In this document: positions 9,401 through 16,484 of the stretch, piece by piece
Numbering within the stretch: position 1 is the first letter of the stretch
Layout: the number at the start of each line of letters is the position of its first letter
NCBI RefSeq assembly: GCF_021390675.1
Contig: NZ_JAJEJV010000004.1
Coordinates: 3,534,001 to 3,598,000, forward strand
From: Dyella sp. 2HG41-7
GTDB lineage: Bacteria; Pseudomonadota; Gammaproteobacteria; Xanthomonadales; Rhodanobacteraceae
DNA length: 64,000 nucleotides
Direction of reading: 5' to 3'
Translations under genes and position numbers: made by a program
Notes under the pieces: generated by a model
What the model was told of the DNA's origin: nothing
Database searches by the model: none
The model's input: the letters and a program-made list of their open reading frames with translations, nothing else

Positions 9401-10008
9401 ACGGTGCCCATATCACCCGGATACAGGCCGGCGAGCGGATTGACCACGTGCTCGAAGCCGTGCCCGTCGGGCAACATGCGGTCGAGCCCCGCGTTGGTGC
9501 CCACCCAGATGGCGCCGTCCGAGGTCTGCGCGATCACCCAGACGCGATCGCTGGCCAAGCTTTGCGGATCCGCCGGAATATGCCCCCAATGCGTAAACTT
9601 GCCCGTGTCGGGGTTGTAGCGATTGAGCCCCGCATCGAGGCTGCCGGCCCAAATCATTCCGCGCTTGCCGACGACCAGGGTGGCGATTTCGTTGTTGTAG
9701 AGCGAGTCGGGATCGTTCTCGATATGACGAAACACCTGGAAATGCAGGCCGTCGAATCGAGCGATGCCACCCTTGGTGCCGAACCACATAGCGCCATCAC
9801 GATCTTGCGCCACCGCATAGACAGCACTGCTAGGCAAGCCTTCTTGCACGCCGTAGCGTCGAAATTGAGGCGTGGGCAGGGGTGCGGAATCCTGCGCATG
9901 AGCGGTCGTTTGCGCGGCAGGAGCAGTCGCTTGAGACGCCGCGGATGCGGGCCCGCCGGGCACGGAAGCACTCAGCAGGAAGGCCAGCCCCAAACTAAAA
10001 ACCGCCAC
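6406..10008 (-). CDS. Hybrid two-component histidine kinase with periplasmic beta-propeller and degenerate receiver
   Basis: A 1200-residue protein. A signal peptide ends near PASA. About nine Reg_prop repeats follow (for example GAMWFGTKGGIARFD and GRLWIGTDRGVFRRD), forming a periplasmic propeller pair. Next come a Y_Y_Y domain, a membrane segment at about 783-806, HisKA with LSHEIRTP (His843), and HATPase_c with intact N box (NLVNNAVKF), DTGPGI and SGLGLSI. The C-terminal receiver runs from about 1075. In the receiver the phosphoacceptor position in VLELDLPGIDG is Glu1124, not Asp, and the usual acidic pair reads Glu-Ala, while the Thr (AMT) and Lys (HKP) switch residues remain. There is no Hpt or DNA-binding output domain and no adjacent response regulator. 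The kinase is likely active; the receiver probably cannot be phosphorylated. Confidence 0.9.
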   Translation of the reverse strand: MAVFSLGLAFLLSASVPGGPASAASQATAPAAQTTAHAQDSAPLPTPQFRRYGVQEGLPSSAVYAVAQDRDGAMWFGTKGGIARFDGLHFQVFRHIENDPDSLYNNEIATLVVGKRGMIWAGSLDAGLNRYNPDTGKFTHWGHIPADPQSLASDRVWVIAQTSDGAIWVGTNAGLDRMLPDGHGFEHVVNPLAGLYPGDMGTVESLYADPKGRLWIGTDRGVFRRDADGSFVRIKPADPNQSMDAWRIDGNGDEVRIDTDRGLLMVGADDVARLFGDPVIPHETNIMTSTRDKAGRLWIGTQRGMYLQTHADGPIIELVNQPLLYGNLPGTWVWQTLMDREGGMWVTLLDGGVAYLAPGWGRFSRFTHIPDDADSLRDSVATTMARGRDATHIWVGEREGRIDRLDPVTGKVEHILSGLNGNVLGMTEDNRHRLWIAVQGALYRYDYVHDRLDLIDPQRKLLDRPLEVESGVDGMMYARTFGQGILRIDPETLEVSEVAMDKPNEKVTLGSQMMLYKDTFWYASDGGLMWFDRARDRFVVVPGVPVDKPIDAFDFDRTGIWLATEDGLSHYRRNGQALVLDRTVDASQGWPSVRAVDLDVDCYGRVWVFSVDGLWRFDPKQNSFYHVGLQNGLANGEFARGYALLPNGYLYAATNGGVVGFDPDKEDPASVLPTLSVTQITVQHKGVTHGLPLLAEPVKVGWRDSQLHIQARVFSYINPTANQYRYRLNGFDNDWVDLDNHGEREFTGLRSGHYTLDIMARGSEGGWVQLPTPLQITVQSPPWLRWWAWLLYAVMVAGIAALVMLAWRRRLAHRHRMQLVEQRHQIAEQSSAAKSQFLATLSHEIRTPMTGVIGMAELLLATPLNDTQREYAESMQRASNALLKLLNDALDLARIEAGKLSLDPAPFELRPILQDIVRLQKGAALAKGLSLDMHIQDDVPSSLVGDALRIRQVLFNLVNNAVKFTERGSIRINVKWVSGSLLLDVIDTGPGISETSRVRLFRRFEQDEGPQRSIGSGLGLSICNELVSLMGGSMLLDSTLGIGSTFHVRIPLQVVPEAPQTAADIVAPQEGRSLDVLLVEADTVAANAIRGMLEHQGHHVRCVSHGLNALAESALKVSDVIVLELDLPGIDGFQIAQLIRHGEVKGEHVPIVAMTVRGGEADIARGREVGIDAFLHKPLTGAQLAAALQEALMRREANPV

Positions 10009-10171
10009 AGTGGCCCCCGGACCATTCGCGTGAGAGCGGTACCCTACACGCTCGCTGGGGAGGGATCATGCCAAACCTGACAGGTATCCGCATGTGCTGT
10101 TCATCCAGCGGCAACAATCCGTTTCCGCGCCCGCGCTGGCAGACCCTAAGCGTTTCCGCCAGACTTCCTGG

Positions 10172-10786
10172 ATGACGAAAAGCCGCCTCGCCTGCTCTCT
10201 GCTGACCGTGTGTCTCAGCTCGCTATGGCTGCCGTCGGCTGTCTTAGCAGCCGACAGCTATCGCTACGACACGGTGCACAGCCAGATCGTCTTCAGCATC
10301 GACCACGACGGCTTCTCGCGCCCCTTGGGCCGCTTGCATATCGCGCAAGGTTCGCTGCGTTTCGATCCCAACGATTGGACGCAATCGAGCACCGAACTGG
10401 ATATCGACATGCGCAGCCTGGATCTGGGCGACGCCGCCTGGAACGAAGCGGTGTGCAAGCCCTCGCTGCTGGATTGCAAAACGTATCCGACCGCGCACTT
10501 CAGCAGCGCGTCGGTGGAACGCAAAGACGATACGCACGGCGTGCTGCATGGCACGCTTCTCCTGCATGGCGTGAGTCGGCCGATCGACATACCGTTTCGC
10601 ATCAACCGCGTCGGCAAAACCATTTACGGCATGCATACGATCGCTGGCTTTTCCGCAACCGCCACGCTCGATCGCACCGCGTTCGGCATCAGCGGCTTTC
10701 CCAACGCCATCGGCCACGACGTCGCGATCTGGCTGGAGCTCGAAGGCATTCGCGACAACTCGACCAACGACAAGGAACATCCATGA
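10172..10786 (+). CDS. YceI-family periplasmic lipid-binding protein (first copy)
   Basis: The ATG at 10172 gives 204 residues with a clean signal peptide ending VLAADSYRYD; an earlier in-frame codon at 10094 would bury that signal behind 26 residues. The mature part has the YceI lipocalin-like barrel pattern: TVHSQIVFSIDHDGF near the start, strand-rich repeats, HGVSRPIDIPF and DRTAFGIS. YceI proteins bind isoprenoid lipids such as quinone-like molecules. It overlaps the cytochrome b561 gene by ATGA and is the first gene of a three-gene operon divergent from the hybrid kinase. Confidence 0.85.
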   Translation: MTKSRLACSLLTVCLSSLWLPSAVLAADSYRYDTVHSQIVFSIDHDGFSRPLGRLHIAQGSLRFDPNDWTQSSTELDIDMRSLDLGDAAWNEAVCKPSLLDCKTYPTAHFSSASVERKDDTHGVLHGTLLLHGVSRPIDIPFRINRVGKTIYGMHTIAGFSATATLDRTAFGISGFPNAIGHDVAIWLELEGIRDNSTNDKEHP

Positions 10787-11364
10787 GTCTGCGTAGCGAC
10801 GACCGCCAGTGGGGATCGGTCTCCAAACTGTTTCACTGGGTGGTGGCACTGGGCATTCTCGGCAACGGCATCTGGGGATTGCTGATGACCGATATGTCGC
10901 CGTCGATGACCAAGATCAGCGTTTACGCGCTGCATAAATCGATAGGCTTGACCATTCTCGCGTTATTCGCATTGCGCCTCGCGTGGCGGCTTTACGACCG
11001 CGCACCGCCGGACGAACCGATGCCGCGTTGGCAACGCATCGGCGCACACCTGACGCATATCGCGCTGTACGGATTCATTCTTGCGTTGCCACTGAGCGGC
11101 TGGTGGTTCAATTCCTTGCACGGTTATCCGCTGCAGTGGTTCAAGCTGTTCAATCTGCCCGCACTGGCCGACAAAAACGATGAACTGGCGCGCACCGCGC
11201 ACGCGATTCACGAATCGCTGTTCTATCTGTTGCTGCTGGTATTGGTCGCGCATGTCGGCGCCGCGTTGAAACATCATTTCTTCGATCGCGACAACGTTCT
11301 TCGTCGCATGCTGCCGTTTAGCCGCGTCAATGGCGACAAATCATCTCAAGGAGAGCTCTCATGA
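10783..11364 (+). CDS. Cytochrome b561
   Basis: A 193-residue di-heme membrane protein of the bacterial b561 type, which passes electrons between quinones and other carriers. Four membrane helices can be seen. The heme-ligand histidines are suggested by KLFHWVVALG, ALHKSIGLTI, AHAIHESLFYLL and VAHVGAALKHHFF. The start ATG overlaps the stop of the first yceI (ATGA), and its own stop overlaps the start of the second yceI in the same way, so the three are almost certainly translated together. Confidence 0.9.
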   Translation: MSLRSDDRQWGSVSKLFHWVVALGILGNGIWGLLMTDMSPSMTKISVYALHKSIGLTILALFALRLAWRLYDRAPPDEPMPRWQRIGAHLTHIALYGFILALPLSGWWFNSLHGYPLQWFKLFNLPALADKNDELARTAHAIHESLFYLLLLVLVAHVGAALKHHFFDRDNVLRRMLPFSRVNGDKSSQGELS

Positions 11365-11921
11365 CCTTTCGCATTCGTCCTCGCGCGCTCGCGTTGCTGC
11401 TCGTGCTCGCTGCACCGTGCGTCGCCACCGCGACCGATTACACCGTGCAGCCGGGCAGCACGCTGGGTTTTGCCGACAGTTTCCAGGGCAGTGGTTTCGA
11501 TGGCCACTTCGAGAAATGGACGGCGGCGATCAGTTACGACCAAGCCAAATTGGCGTCGTCGAAATTCGATGTGACCGTGGATCTTTCCAGCGCCAAAACC
11601 GGCGACAGCGATCGCGATGGCGCCCTGCCCGGTGCGGATTTCTTCAATGTCGCGAAATTTCCGCAAGCGCATTTCGTCACCACGGCGTTCCATCAGCAAG
11701 GCAACCAAGTCGTGGCCGATGGCATGCTGACGTTGCGCGGCGTGACTAAGCCGGTGAGTTTGAATGTCGTGTTCAAGCCTCAGGGCGGCGGCGCCACGCT
11801 GGACGTAAGCGGCTCGCTCAAGCGCCTGGATTTCGGCGTGGGCGGCGGTCAATACGCCGATACGTCCGTGATTGGCGCGGACGTAAAGATCACGGCGCAT
11901 CTGGTGCTCAAAGGCAAGTAA
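11361..11921 (+). CDS. yceI: YceI-family periplasmic lipid-binding protein (second copy)
   Basis: A 186-residue secreted protein with a signal peptide ending ATATDYTVQPG. It carries the classical YceI barrel: QGSGFDGHFEKWTAAISYD, DFFNVAKFPQAHFVTT, LTLRGVTKPVSLNV and DFGVGGGQYADTSVIGADVKI. This copy is closer to the canonical family than the first gene of the operon. AAGGAG lies about 8 nt before the ATG. It is likely a periplasmic binding partner for a quinone or isoprenoid handled by the preceding cytochrome b561. Confidence 0.92.
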   Translation: MTFRIRPRALALLLVLAAPCVATATDYTVQPGSTLGFADSFQGSGFDGHFEKWTAAISYDQAKLASSKFDVTVDLSSAKTGDSDRDGALPGADFFNVAKFPQAHFVTTAFHQQGNQVVADGMLTLRGVTKPVSLNVVFKPQGGGATLDVSGSLKRLDFGVGGGQYADTSVIGADVKITAHLVLKGK

Positions 11922-11940
11922 TCGGCGCTACGCTAAACGG

Positions 11941-11970
11941 TGAGGAACGGGTTACCCCACTCGTTCTTCA
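11941..11970 (+). terminator. 12-bp hairpin ending the yceI-b561-yceI operon
   Basis: Positions 11941-11952 pair with 11959-11970 around a 6-nt loop, using two G-U wobbles that only work in the plus-strand transcript. It starts 19 nt after the yceI stop and covers the last codon of the convergent glutaredoxin-like gene. There is no T tail. Confidence 0.4.
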
Positions 11971-12207
11971 TCGTCCGTTCGCATGGATCCAACGCGACAC
12001 TTTGTCGGCATCGAACGGCCAATCCAGCTCCCGCCCGCTGCGTAGATCGCGCAGCACGGGTACACGGGCGCCGTAGCGTTCTTCCAGCTCCTGGCTGTCG
12101 TCCACCCAGACGCTATCGAAATCCGGCGCACGCGCTTCGGCCAGCACGGCCAGGGCCATGTCGCACAGGTGGCAATAATCGCGTTGGTAAAGGACCCAAT
12201 CGGCCAT
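11968..12207 (-). CDS. Small glutaredoxin-like thiol-disulfide protein (DUF836 type)
   Basis: A 79-residue protein with a thioredoxin-fold start and the active-site-like motif CHLC at 12-15. VPVLRD at about 49-54 carries the cis-proline loop usual for the fold. The size and the WPFDADKVSRWI ending match the DUF836 glutaredoxin-like family found in gammaproteobacteria. It is probably a cytoplasmic redox protein; its partner is unknown. It is divergent from sdaA, 77 bp away. Confidence 0.85.
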   Translation of the reverse strand: MADWVLYQRDYCHLCDMALAVLAEARAPDFDSVWVDDSQELEERYGARVPVLRDLRSGRELDWPFDADKVSRWIHANGR

Positions 12208-12284
12208 TACGTGCGTCCGCAGAATGCTGGGAAGGAACGGTCCGCGTAGAATAGCCAGTTCTTCCCTGTCATCGCATCGCCCCC

Positions 12285-13667
12285 ATGGCTGTCAGCGCAT
12301 TCGATATTTTCAAGATCGGTATTGGCCCTTCTTCCTCTCACACCGTAGGCCCCATGCGGGCCGCCGCTCGTTTTTCCGAGCGCTGGCTGGATGAAAAAGG
12401 CGTGCTCGATCGCGTGGTGCGCGTGCGCGCGGAACTCTACGGTTCTCTCGCCATGACCGGTCGTGGACACGGCACCGACAAAGCCGTCGTGCTCGGCTTC
12501 GAGGGCGAGCATCCGGATACGGTCGACGCCGACAATATTCCCGAGATTCTCAAGCGCGTGCATACGAGTCATCGCATTCGCCTCCTCGGCAAACATGAGA
12601 TCGAGTTCGACGAAAAGCGCGATCTCGTTTTCAACAAGCGTCAAAAGCTTCCGTTCCACACCAACGGCATGCGCTTCTCCGCCTACGATGCCGACGGCAA
12701 CGAACTGGCGACGCGCGATTACTACTCCGTGGGCGGCGGCTTCGTCGTCAATCACGATGAAGCGGCGGAAGACCGCATCGTCGCCGACACCACTGAGCAG
12801 CCGTATCACTTCGCCACCGGCGATCAATTGCTGGCGTTGTGCGAACAGCACAAGATGACCATCGCCCAGCTGATGATGGAAAACGAAAAGGTTTGGCGCA
12901 GCGAAGCGGAAATCCGCGCAGGCATGCTGAATATTTGGAAAGCCATGCAAGGATGCATGGAACGCGGGCTGCGCTCGCCGGGCATATTGCCGGGCGGCTT
13001 GAAAGTCACGCGTCGTGCGCCCGCGATGGCGACGGAATTGCGCAACCAACCCGAGGCGTCGCTCAAAGATCCGCTCACGATTCTGGACTGGGTGAATCTC
13101 TACGCGCTTGCCGTGAACGAAGAAAACGCCGCCGGCGGACGCGTCGTCACCGCACCGACCAACGGCGCGGCGGGCATCGTTCCGGCGGTGCTGCACTACT
13201 ACCACCGTTTCTGCCCGAAATCCGACGAAAACGGCATTATCGATTTTCTACTCACCGCCGCCGCCATCGGCATTCTCTACAAAGAGAACGCATCCATTTC
13301 CGGCGCCGAAGTCGGTTGTCAGGGCGAAGTGGGCGTCGCGTGCTCCATGGCCGCGGGCGGCCTAACCGCCGCCTTGGGCGGCACCGTGCATCAAATCGAA
13401 AACGCCGCTGAAATCGGCATGGAACACAACCTAGGCCTGACGTGCGATCCCATCGGCGGCCTGGTGCAGATTCCGTGCATCGAGCGCAACGCCATGGGCT
13501 CGGTCAAAGCCATCAACGCCAGCCGCATGGCGCTCAAGAGCGACGGCAAGCACCGCGTATCGCTCGACAAGGTGATCGCGACTATGCGCGATACGGGTCG
13601 CGATATGAAGGACAAGTACAAAGAAACGTCGCGCGGCGGGCTTGCGGTCAACGTGATCGAGTGCTGA
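12285..13667 (+). CDS. sdaA: L-serine ammonia-lyase (iron-sulfur serine dehydratase)
   Basis: A 460-residue single-chain enzyme converting L-serine to pyruvate and ammonia with a [4Fe-4S] cluster. The N-terminal [15 protein letters not shown] is the beta-domain signature. The catalytic alpha domain holds the clustered cysteines Cys345, Cys353 and Cys387 ([10 protein letters not shown] and LTCDPIGG) and a further Cys in QIPC. The length and domain order are normal for the type 2 enzyme. It is transcribed alone and is followed by a repeat element. Confidence 0.95.
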   Translation: MAVSAFDIFKIGIGPSSSHTVGPMRAAARFSERWLDEKGVLDRVVRVRAELYGSLAMTGRGHGTDKAVVLGFEGEHPDTVDADNIPEILKRVHTSHRIRLLGKHEIEFDEKRDLVFNKRQKLPFHTNGMRFSAYDADGNELATRDYYSVGGGFVVNHDEAAEDRIVADTTEQPYHFATGDQLLALCEQHKMTIAQLMMENEKVWRSEAEIRAGMLNIWKAMQGCMERGLRSPGILPGGLKVTRRAPAMATELRNQPEASLKDPLTILDWVNLYALAVNEENAAGGRVVTAPTNGAAGIVPAVLHYYHRFCPKSDENGIIDFLLTAAAIGILYKENASISGAEVGCQGEVGVACSMAAGGLTAALGGTVHQIENAAEIGMEHNLGLTCDPIGGLVQIPCIERNAMGSVKAINASRMALKSDGKHRVSLDKVIATMRDTGRDMKDKYKETSRGGLAVNVIEC

Positions 13668-13723
13668 TGCACGCGCCTTAGCATTGTCGTCGCCATGAAG
13701 ACACTGTCTCGCCGATAACCGCT

Positions 13724-13761
13724 CCCTCCCCTGCGTAGTAGGGGAGGGCTGGGGTGGGGTC
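13724..13761 (+). repeat. GC-rich REP-like palindrome with tail, left border of DUF559 unit
   Basis: CCCTCCCCT (13724-13732) and AGGGGAGGG (13740-13748) form a 9-bp stem, followed by the tail CTGGGGTGGGGTC to 13761. The same stem-plus-G-rich-tail design recurs, inverted, at 14144-14179 and as a pair at 24402-24538. The tail here points towards the DUF559 gene, whose stop codon lies 11 bp further on. Confidence 0.75.
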
Positions 13762-13772
13762 AGTCCCCAACC

Positions 13773-14111
13773 TTACCGATTCGGCAAATTCCGCCAAATT
13801 TCTTCAAGCGCACTTTCCGTCCGAAGCAGTACGTCATCGTTCCAAAAGCGCAAAACACGATATCCACGCGACCCAATTACGCGTGTACGATTCACGTCGT
13901 ATTCCCGCGATTCGCTATGCTTCCCGCCATCCAGTTCAATAACCAATTTGGCTGATACGCAGACAAAATCTACGATATATCCAGCTATGGGATATTGCCG
14001 CCGGAACTTGAATCCCGCGAGATTTTCGCGTCGCAAAAAGCGCCACAAGTGGCGTTCCGGATCGGTTGTAGCATGACGAAGCGCGCGTGCGCGCATCCAT
14101 TTTTCGTCCAT
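13773..14111 (-). CDS. DUF559-domain endonuclease-like protein
   Basis: A 112-residue protein of the DUF559 family, which has a PD-(D/E)XK/Vsr-like restriction-endonuclease fold. Landmarks are Glu19 in DPERHLW, Asp48 in YIVDF, and Glu59/Asp61 in VIELDGGKH. A C-terminal RVLRFWNDDVL segment is typical. The protein covers the whole domain with nothing added. The gene is bracketed by two inverted REP-like elements whose tails face it from both sides, with 11 bp and 32 bp gaps. Its function is not established; a role in moving or maintaining these repeats, as RAYT transposases do for other REPs, is a guess from context. Confidence 0.88.
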   Translation of the reverse strand: MDEKWMRARALRHATTDPERHLWRFLRRENLAGFKFRRQYPIAGYIVDFVCVSAKLVIELDGGKHSESREYDVNRTRVIGSRGYRVLRFWNDDVLLRTESALEEIWRNLPNR

Positions 14112-14143
14112 CGCAAATCCATTGCGTTATCGCGAGGTGCGTT

Positions 14144-14179
14144 ACCCCCTCTCAACCTCCCCCTGCCTGCAGGGGGAGG
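14144..14179 (-). repeat. GC-rich REP-like palindrome with tail, right border of DUF559 unit
   Basis: CCTCCCCCTG (14156-14165) and CAGGGGGAGG (14170-14179) form a 10-bp stem. On the minus strand it is followed by a G-rich tail covering 14157-14144. Relative to the element at 13724 it is inverted, so both tails point into the DUF559 gene. It also sits 14 bp past the stop of the sensor kinase gene and may help end that transcript. Confidence 0.75.
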
Positions 14180-14193
14180 GCAAATTCCAAAGC

Positions 14194-15492
14194 TCAATCG
14201 CTGCCGCTGCGCACGAATACGATGGTCGCGATGGCGCCGTTGGTATCGGTGCGTGGTCGCATCGACACATCCCAGCTGTAAAGCTCGCAAAGACGACGCA
14301 CGATGGCTAGGCCCAGACCCGCGCCGCTTCCGCCTGCGCCCTCACCACGCACGCCGCGCTGAAATAGGCGCTCGGCGTCTTCCGGTTTGATGCCGGGGCC
14401 GGTATCGATCACGTCGACACGACCTTTTTCCACGGTGACCGTCACGCGACCTTCGAGCGTGTATTTGATCGCATTGCCGATCAGGTTGGTGAGCGCCACC
14501 GACAATACCGAAGCCGGCGCGTTGACGGTGATCGCATCGTTCTGCACCAGCTCGATGTCGACGGGTTTGTCGCGAATTTGCGGCCGCTGGCTTTCGATGA
14601 CGTCGGAGGCGACTTTGGCGACATCAGTGGTTTCGCCACGCGTCGGCCCGCGGCGCTCGGCGCGCGACAAAAGCAGAAGCGCCTCGATCAGTTCCGTCGC
14701 CTGACGCGATGCACGCTCGATACGCTTGAGGCGTTCGCGCAATTTGTCGGTGAGATCCGGTGAACCTTGCAACAGTTCCGTCGTGCTGGAAATAACGGCA
14801 AGCGGCGTGCGCAACTCGTGGCTTACATCGGAATTGAATTCGCGGTCGCGTTCCACAATGGCGGTAAGCCGCTTGGCGTATTCGTCCAATGCTTGCGCCA
14901 ACTCGCCTACTTCATCGTCGGCAAAGTGCACCGCGAGCGGTTCGGCTCGACCTGTTTTCTTGAAATCGCGCAAGCGTCGCGCCAATTCGCTGACGGGTTT
15001 GAGCACTTTGCGCGACAGCCACAAACCAATCGCGAGCGACAACAAGCTAAACAAAACAACCGCAGAAATGAGCGATGTGATCAGCTGGCGCTTACCTAGA
15101 TCTTCGCGACTGATGTCGTAGCGCACGAACCCGATAATGCCGTCCTTGCGACGAACGGCGAGCTTGTAGTGTTTGACATGCCCGCTGGCATCCGTTTCGT
15201 ACATGTCGTGGATGCCGGTATCCAGGTTCTGCCACGCCAACGGCATCTTGTAGAGCGTGCGATCGCTCTTGATCCACGCTTCCACCAATTCGGAAGCAAC
15301 CGGCTGATTGGGATTGGCGATGGTTTTATCGACCGCCTGATCGACGTCGCTTTGCAGCGCGCCAGCGACCAACTGATTCTCGACCTTGTAGCGCACATAC
15401 AACGACGCCACGGCAAACAACGCGCTGAGGCCAAAACCGAACAGCGCGAAGGAGAGGATGAGGCGAAACCGCAGCTTACGCCTGGACTGCAT
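14194..15492 (-). CDS. Sensor histidine kinase (two-component system)
   Basis: A 432-residue membrane kinase. One membrane segment lies at about 9-30, a periplasmic domain of roughly 105 residues follows, and a second segment lies near 138-160. Then come HAMP (LSRKVLKPVSELARRL), HisKA with VSHELRTPL (His225), and HATPase_c with NLIGNAIKY, DTGPGI and GAGLGLAI. All catalytic boxes are intact. The start overlaps the end of the response-regulator gene by 17 nt. The stimulus cannot be read from the sequence. Confidence 0.93.
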   Translation of the reverse strand: MQSRRKLRFRLILSFALFGFGLSALFAVASLYVRYKVENQLVAGALQSDVDQAVDKTIANPNQPVASELVEAWIKSDRTLYKMPLAWQNLDTGIHDMYETDASGHVKHYKLAVRRKDGIIGFVRYDISREDLGKRQLITSLISAVVLFSLLSLAIGLWLSRKVLKPVSELARRLRDFKKTGRAEPLAVHFADDEVGELAQALDEYAKRLTAIVERDREFNSDVSHELRTPLAVISSTTELLQGSPDLTDKLRERLKRIERASRQATELIEALLLLSRAERRGPTRGETTDVAKVASDVIESQRPQIRDKPVDIELVQNDAITVNAPASVLSVALTNLIGNAIKYTLEGRVTVTVEKGRVDVIDTGPGIKPEDAERLFQRGVRGEGAGGSGAGLGLAIVRRLCELYSWDVSMRPRTDTNGAIATIVFVRSGSD

Positions 15493-16162
15493 CCGGATCG
15501 ACCATGCGGTAACCGATGCCGTGTCTGGTGTGGATCAAGGCCTTTTCGAACGGCTTGTCGATCGCGGCGCGCAGACCGTGGATGTGCACCCGCAGGCTAT
15601 CGCTGTCGGGCAATTCTTCGCCCCACACTTTCTGTTCCAGATCCTGCCGCGTGACGACGGAAGGGCTGGCTTCCATCAACGCTTGCAACAGCTTCAGCCC
15701 GATCGGATTGAGCTGGATGGATTTGCCGTCGCGGGTGACCGTGAGGGTGTCCAGGTTATAGGTGAGGTCGGCGACCTTGAGCACACGGCTCTGCGGGCCC
15801 TTGCCGCGACGCGCCAAGACTTCCAGGCGCGCGGCCAGCTCCTGCAGGGCGAAGGGCTTGGTCATGTAATCGTCCGCGCCGGACTCGAAACCGGTGAGCT
15901 TTTGCTCCAGGGCGTCGCGGGCGGTGAGCATCAGCACGGGGGTTTGCTTGTGGGCTTCGTGGCGCAGCTTGCGGGCTACGTCCAGGCCGTCCATACCCGG
16001 CAGGGTCAAGTCGAGCACGATGACGTCGAAATCGTGCACCACGGCCAGGTGCAGGCCGGTGACGCCATCTCCGGCAAAATCCACGACGTGGCCACGATCT
16101 TCCAGATAGTCGCCAATATTGGTCGCGATATCGCTGTTATCTTCTATGACTAGAACGCGCAT
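15476..16162 (-). CDS. OmpR-family response regulator
   Basis: A 228-residue protein. The N-terminal receiver has the acidic pair in VIEDN, the phosphoacceptor Asp51 in VLDLTLPGMDG, Thr in LTA and Lys in KPF. The C-terminal winged helix ends RHGIGYRMV. It is the partner of the overlapping downstream kinase gene and is upstream in the operon, so it is made first. The pair resembles Xanthomonadales envelope or metal-stress systems, but I do not assign a name. Confidence 0.94.
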   Translation of the reverse strand: MRVLVIEDNSDIATNIGDYLEDRGHVVDFAGDGVTGLHLAVVHDFDVIVLDLTLPGMDGLDVARKLRHEAHKQTPVLMLTARDALEQKLTGFESGADDYMTKPFALQELAARLEVLARRGKGPQSRVLKVADLTYNLDTLTVTRDGKSIQLNPIGLKLLQALMEASPSVVTRQDLEQKVWGEELPDSDSLRVHIHGLRAAIDKPFEKALIHTRHGIGYRMVDPDAVQA

Positions 16163-16284
16163 GCGTCTCTCCGCTACGCAGCCAGCACAAGGGCCGGGGG
16201 AGCCCCAAGCTTAACGAGTGAAGGACGCAAATGTTAAGAGCCAGGCTGAACGTTTAGTGCCAGCTCATTTTTCGGGGGCCGCAG

Positions 16285-16398
16285 CCAAGAAAAAGCCCGG
16301 ACACTGCAGCTGCGCTGCCGCATCCGGGCTGAAGCTACTGCCCCGATACCGTCGTCTGCTGTCGCCCTTGCGATTGAAGTAGCGAGCAAACAAACAGT
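16285..16398 (-). ncRNA. Candidate small RNA or terminator in the 322-bp gap between the response regulator and rimK
   Basis: On the minus strand AGCCCGGA (16330-16323) and TCCGGGCT (16301-16294) form an 8-bp stem followed by TTTTT, a good intrinsic terminator. A TATAAA box lies at 16410-16405 on the same strand, about 115 nt upstream, but no convincing -35 box is seen. The two could bound a small RNA of roughly 110 nt, or the hairpin may simply end the rimB-rimK transcript about 155 nt past its stop. No frame of note is visible in the gap. The rest of 16163-16484 holds nothing else I recognise apart from the likely promoter side of the response regulator. Confidence 0.4.
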
Positions 16399-16484
16399 AG
16401 GGTCTTTATAGACGCGGAGCAGTTACGCCGTAGTTAACCCGCGCTCACTGCTTGGTTAATGCGCGGCGCGGTGCAGGTTTGTGG

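Noticed and set aside
13724-14179. CRISPR or integron cassette interpretation of the repeats around DUF559
   Set aside because: There are only two repeat copies, in inverted orientation, with no regular spacers and no attC-like or integrase sequences.
14194-16162. Assigning the two-component pair a name such as PhoPQ, ColRS or VgrRS
   Set aside because: The receiver resembles several Xanthomonadales regulators, but the roughly 105-residue sensor domain shows no diagnostic motif.
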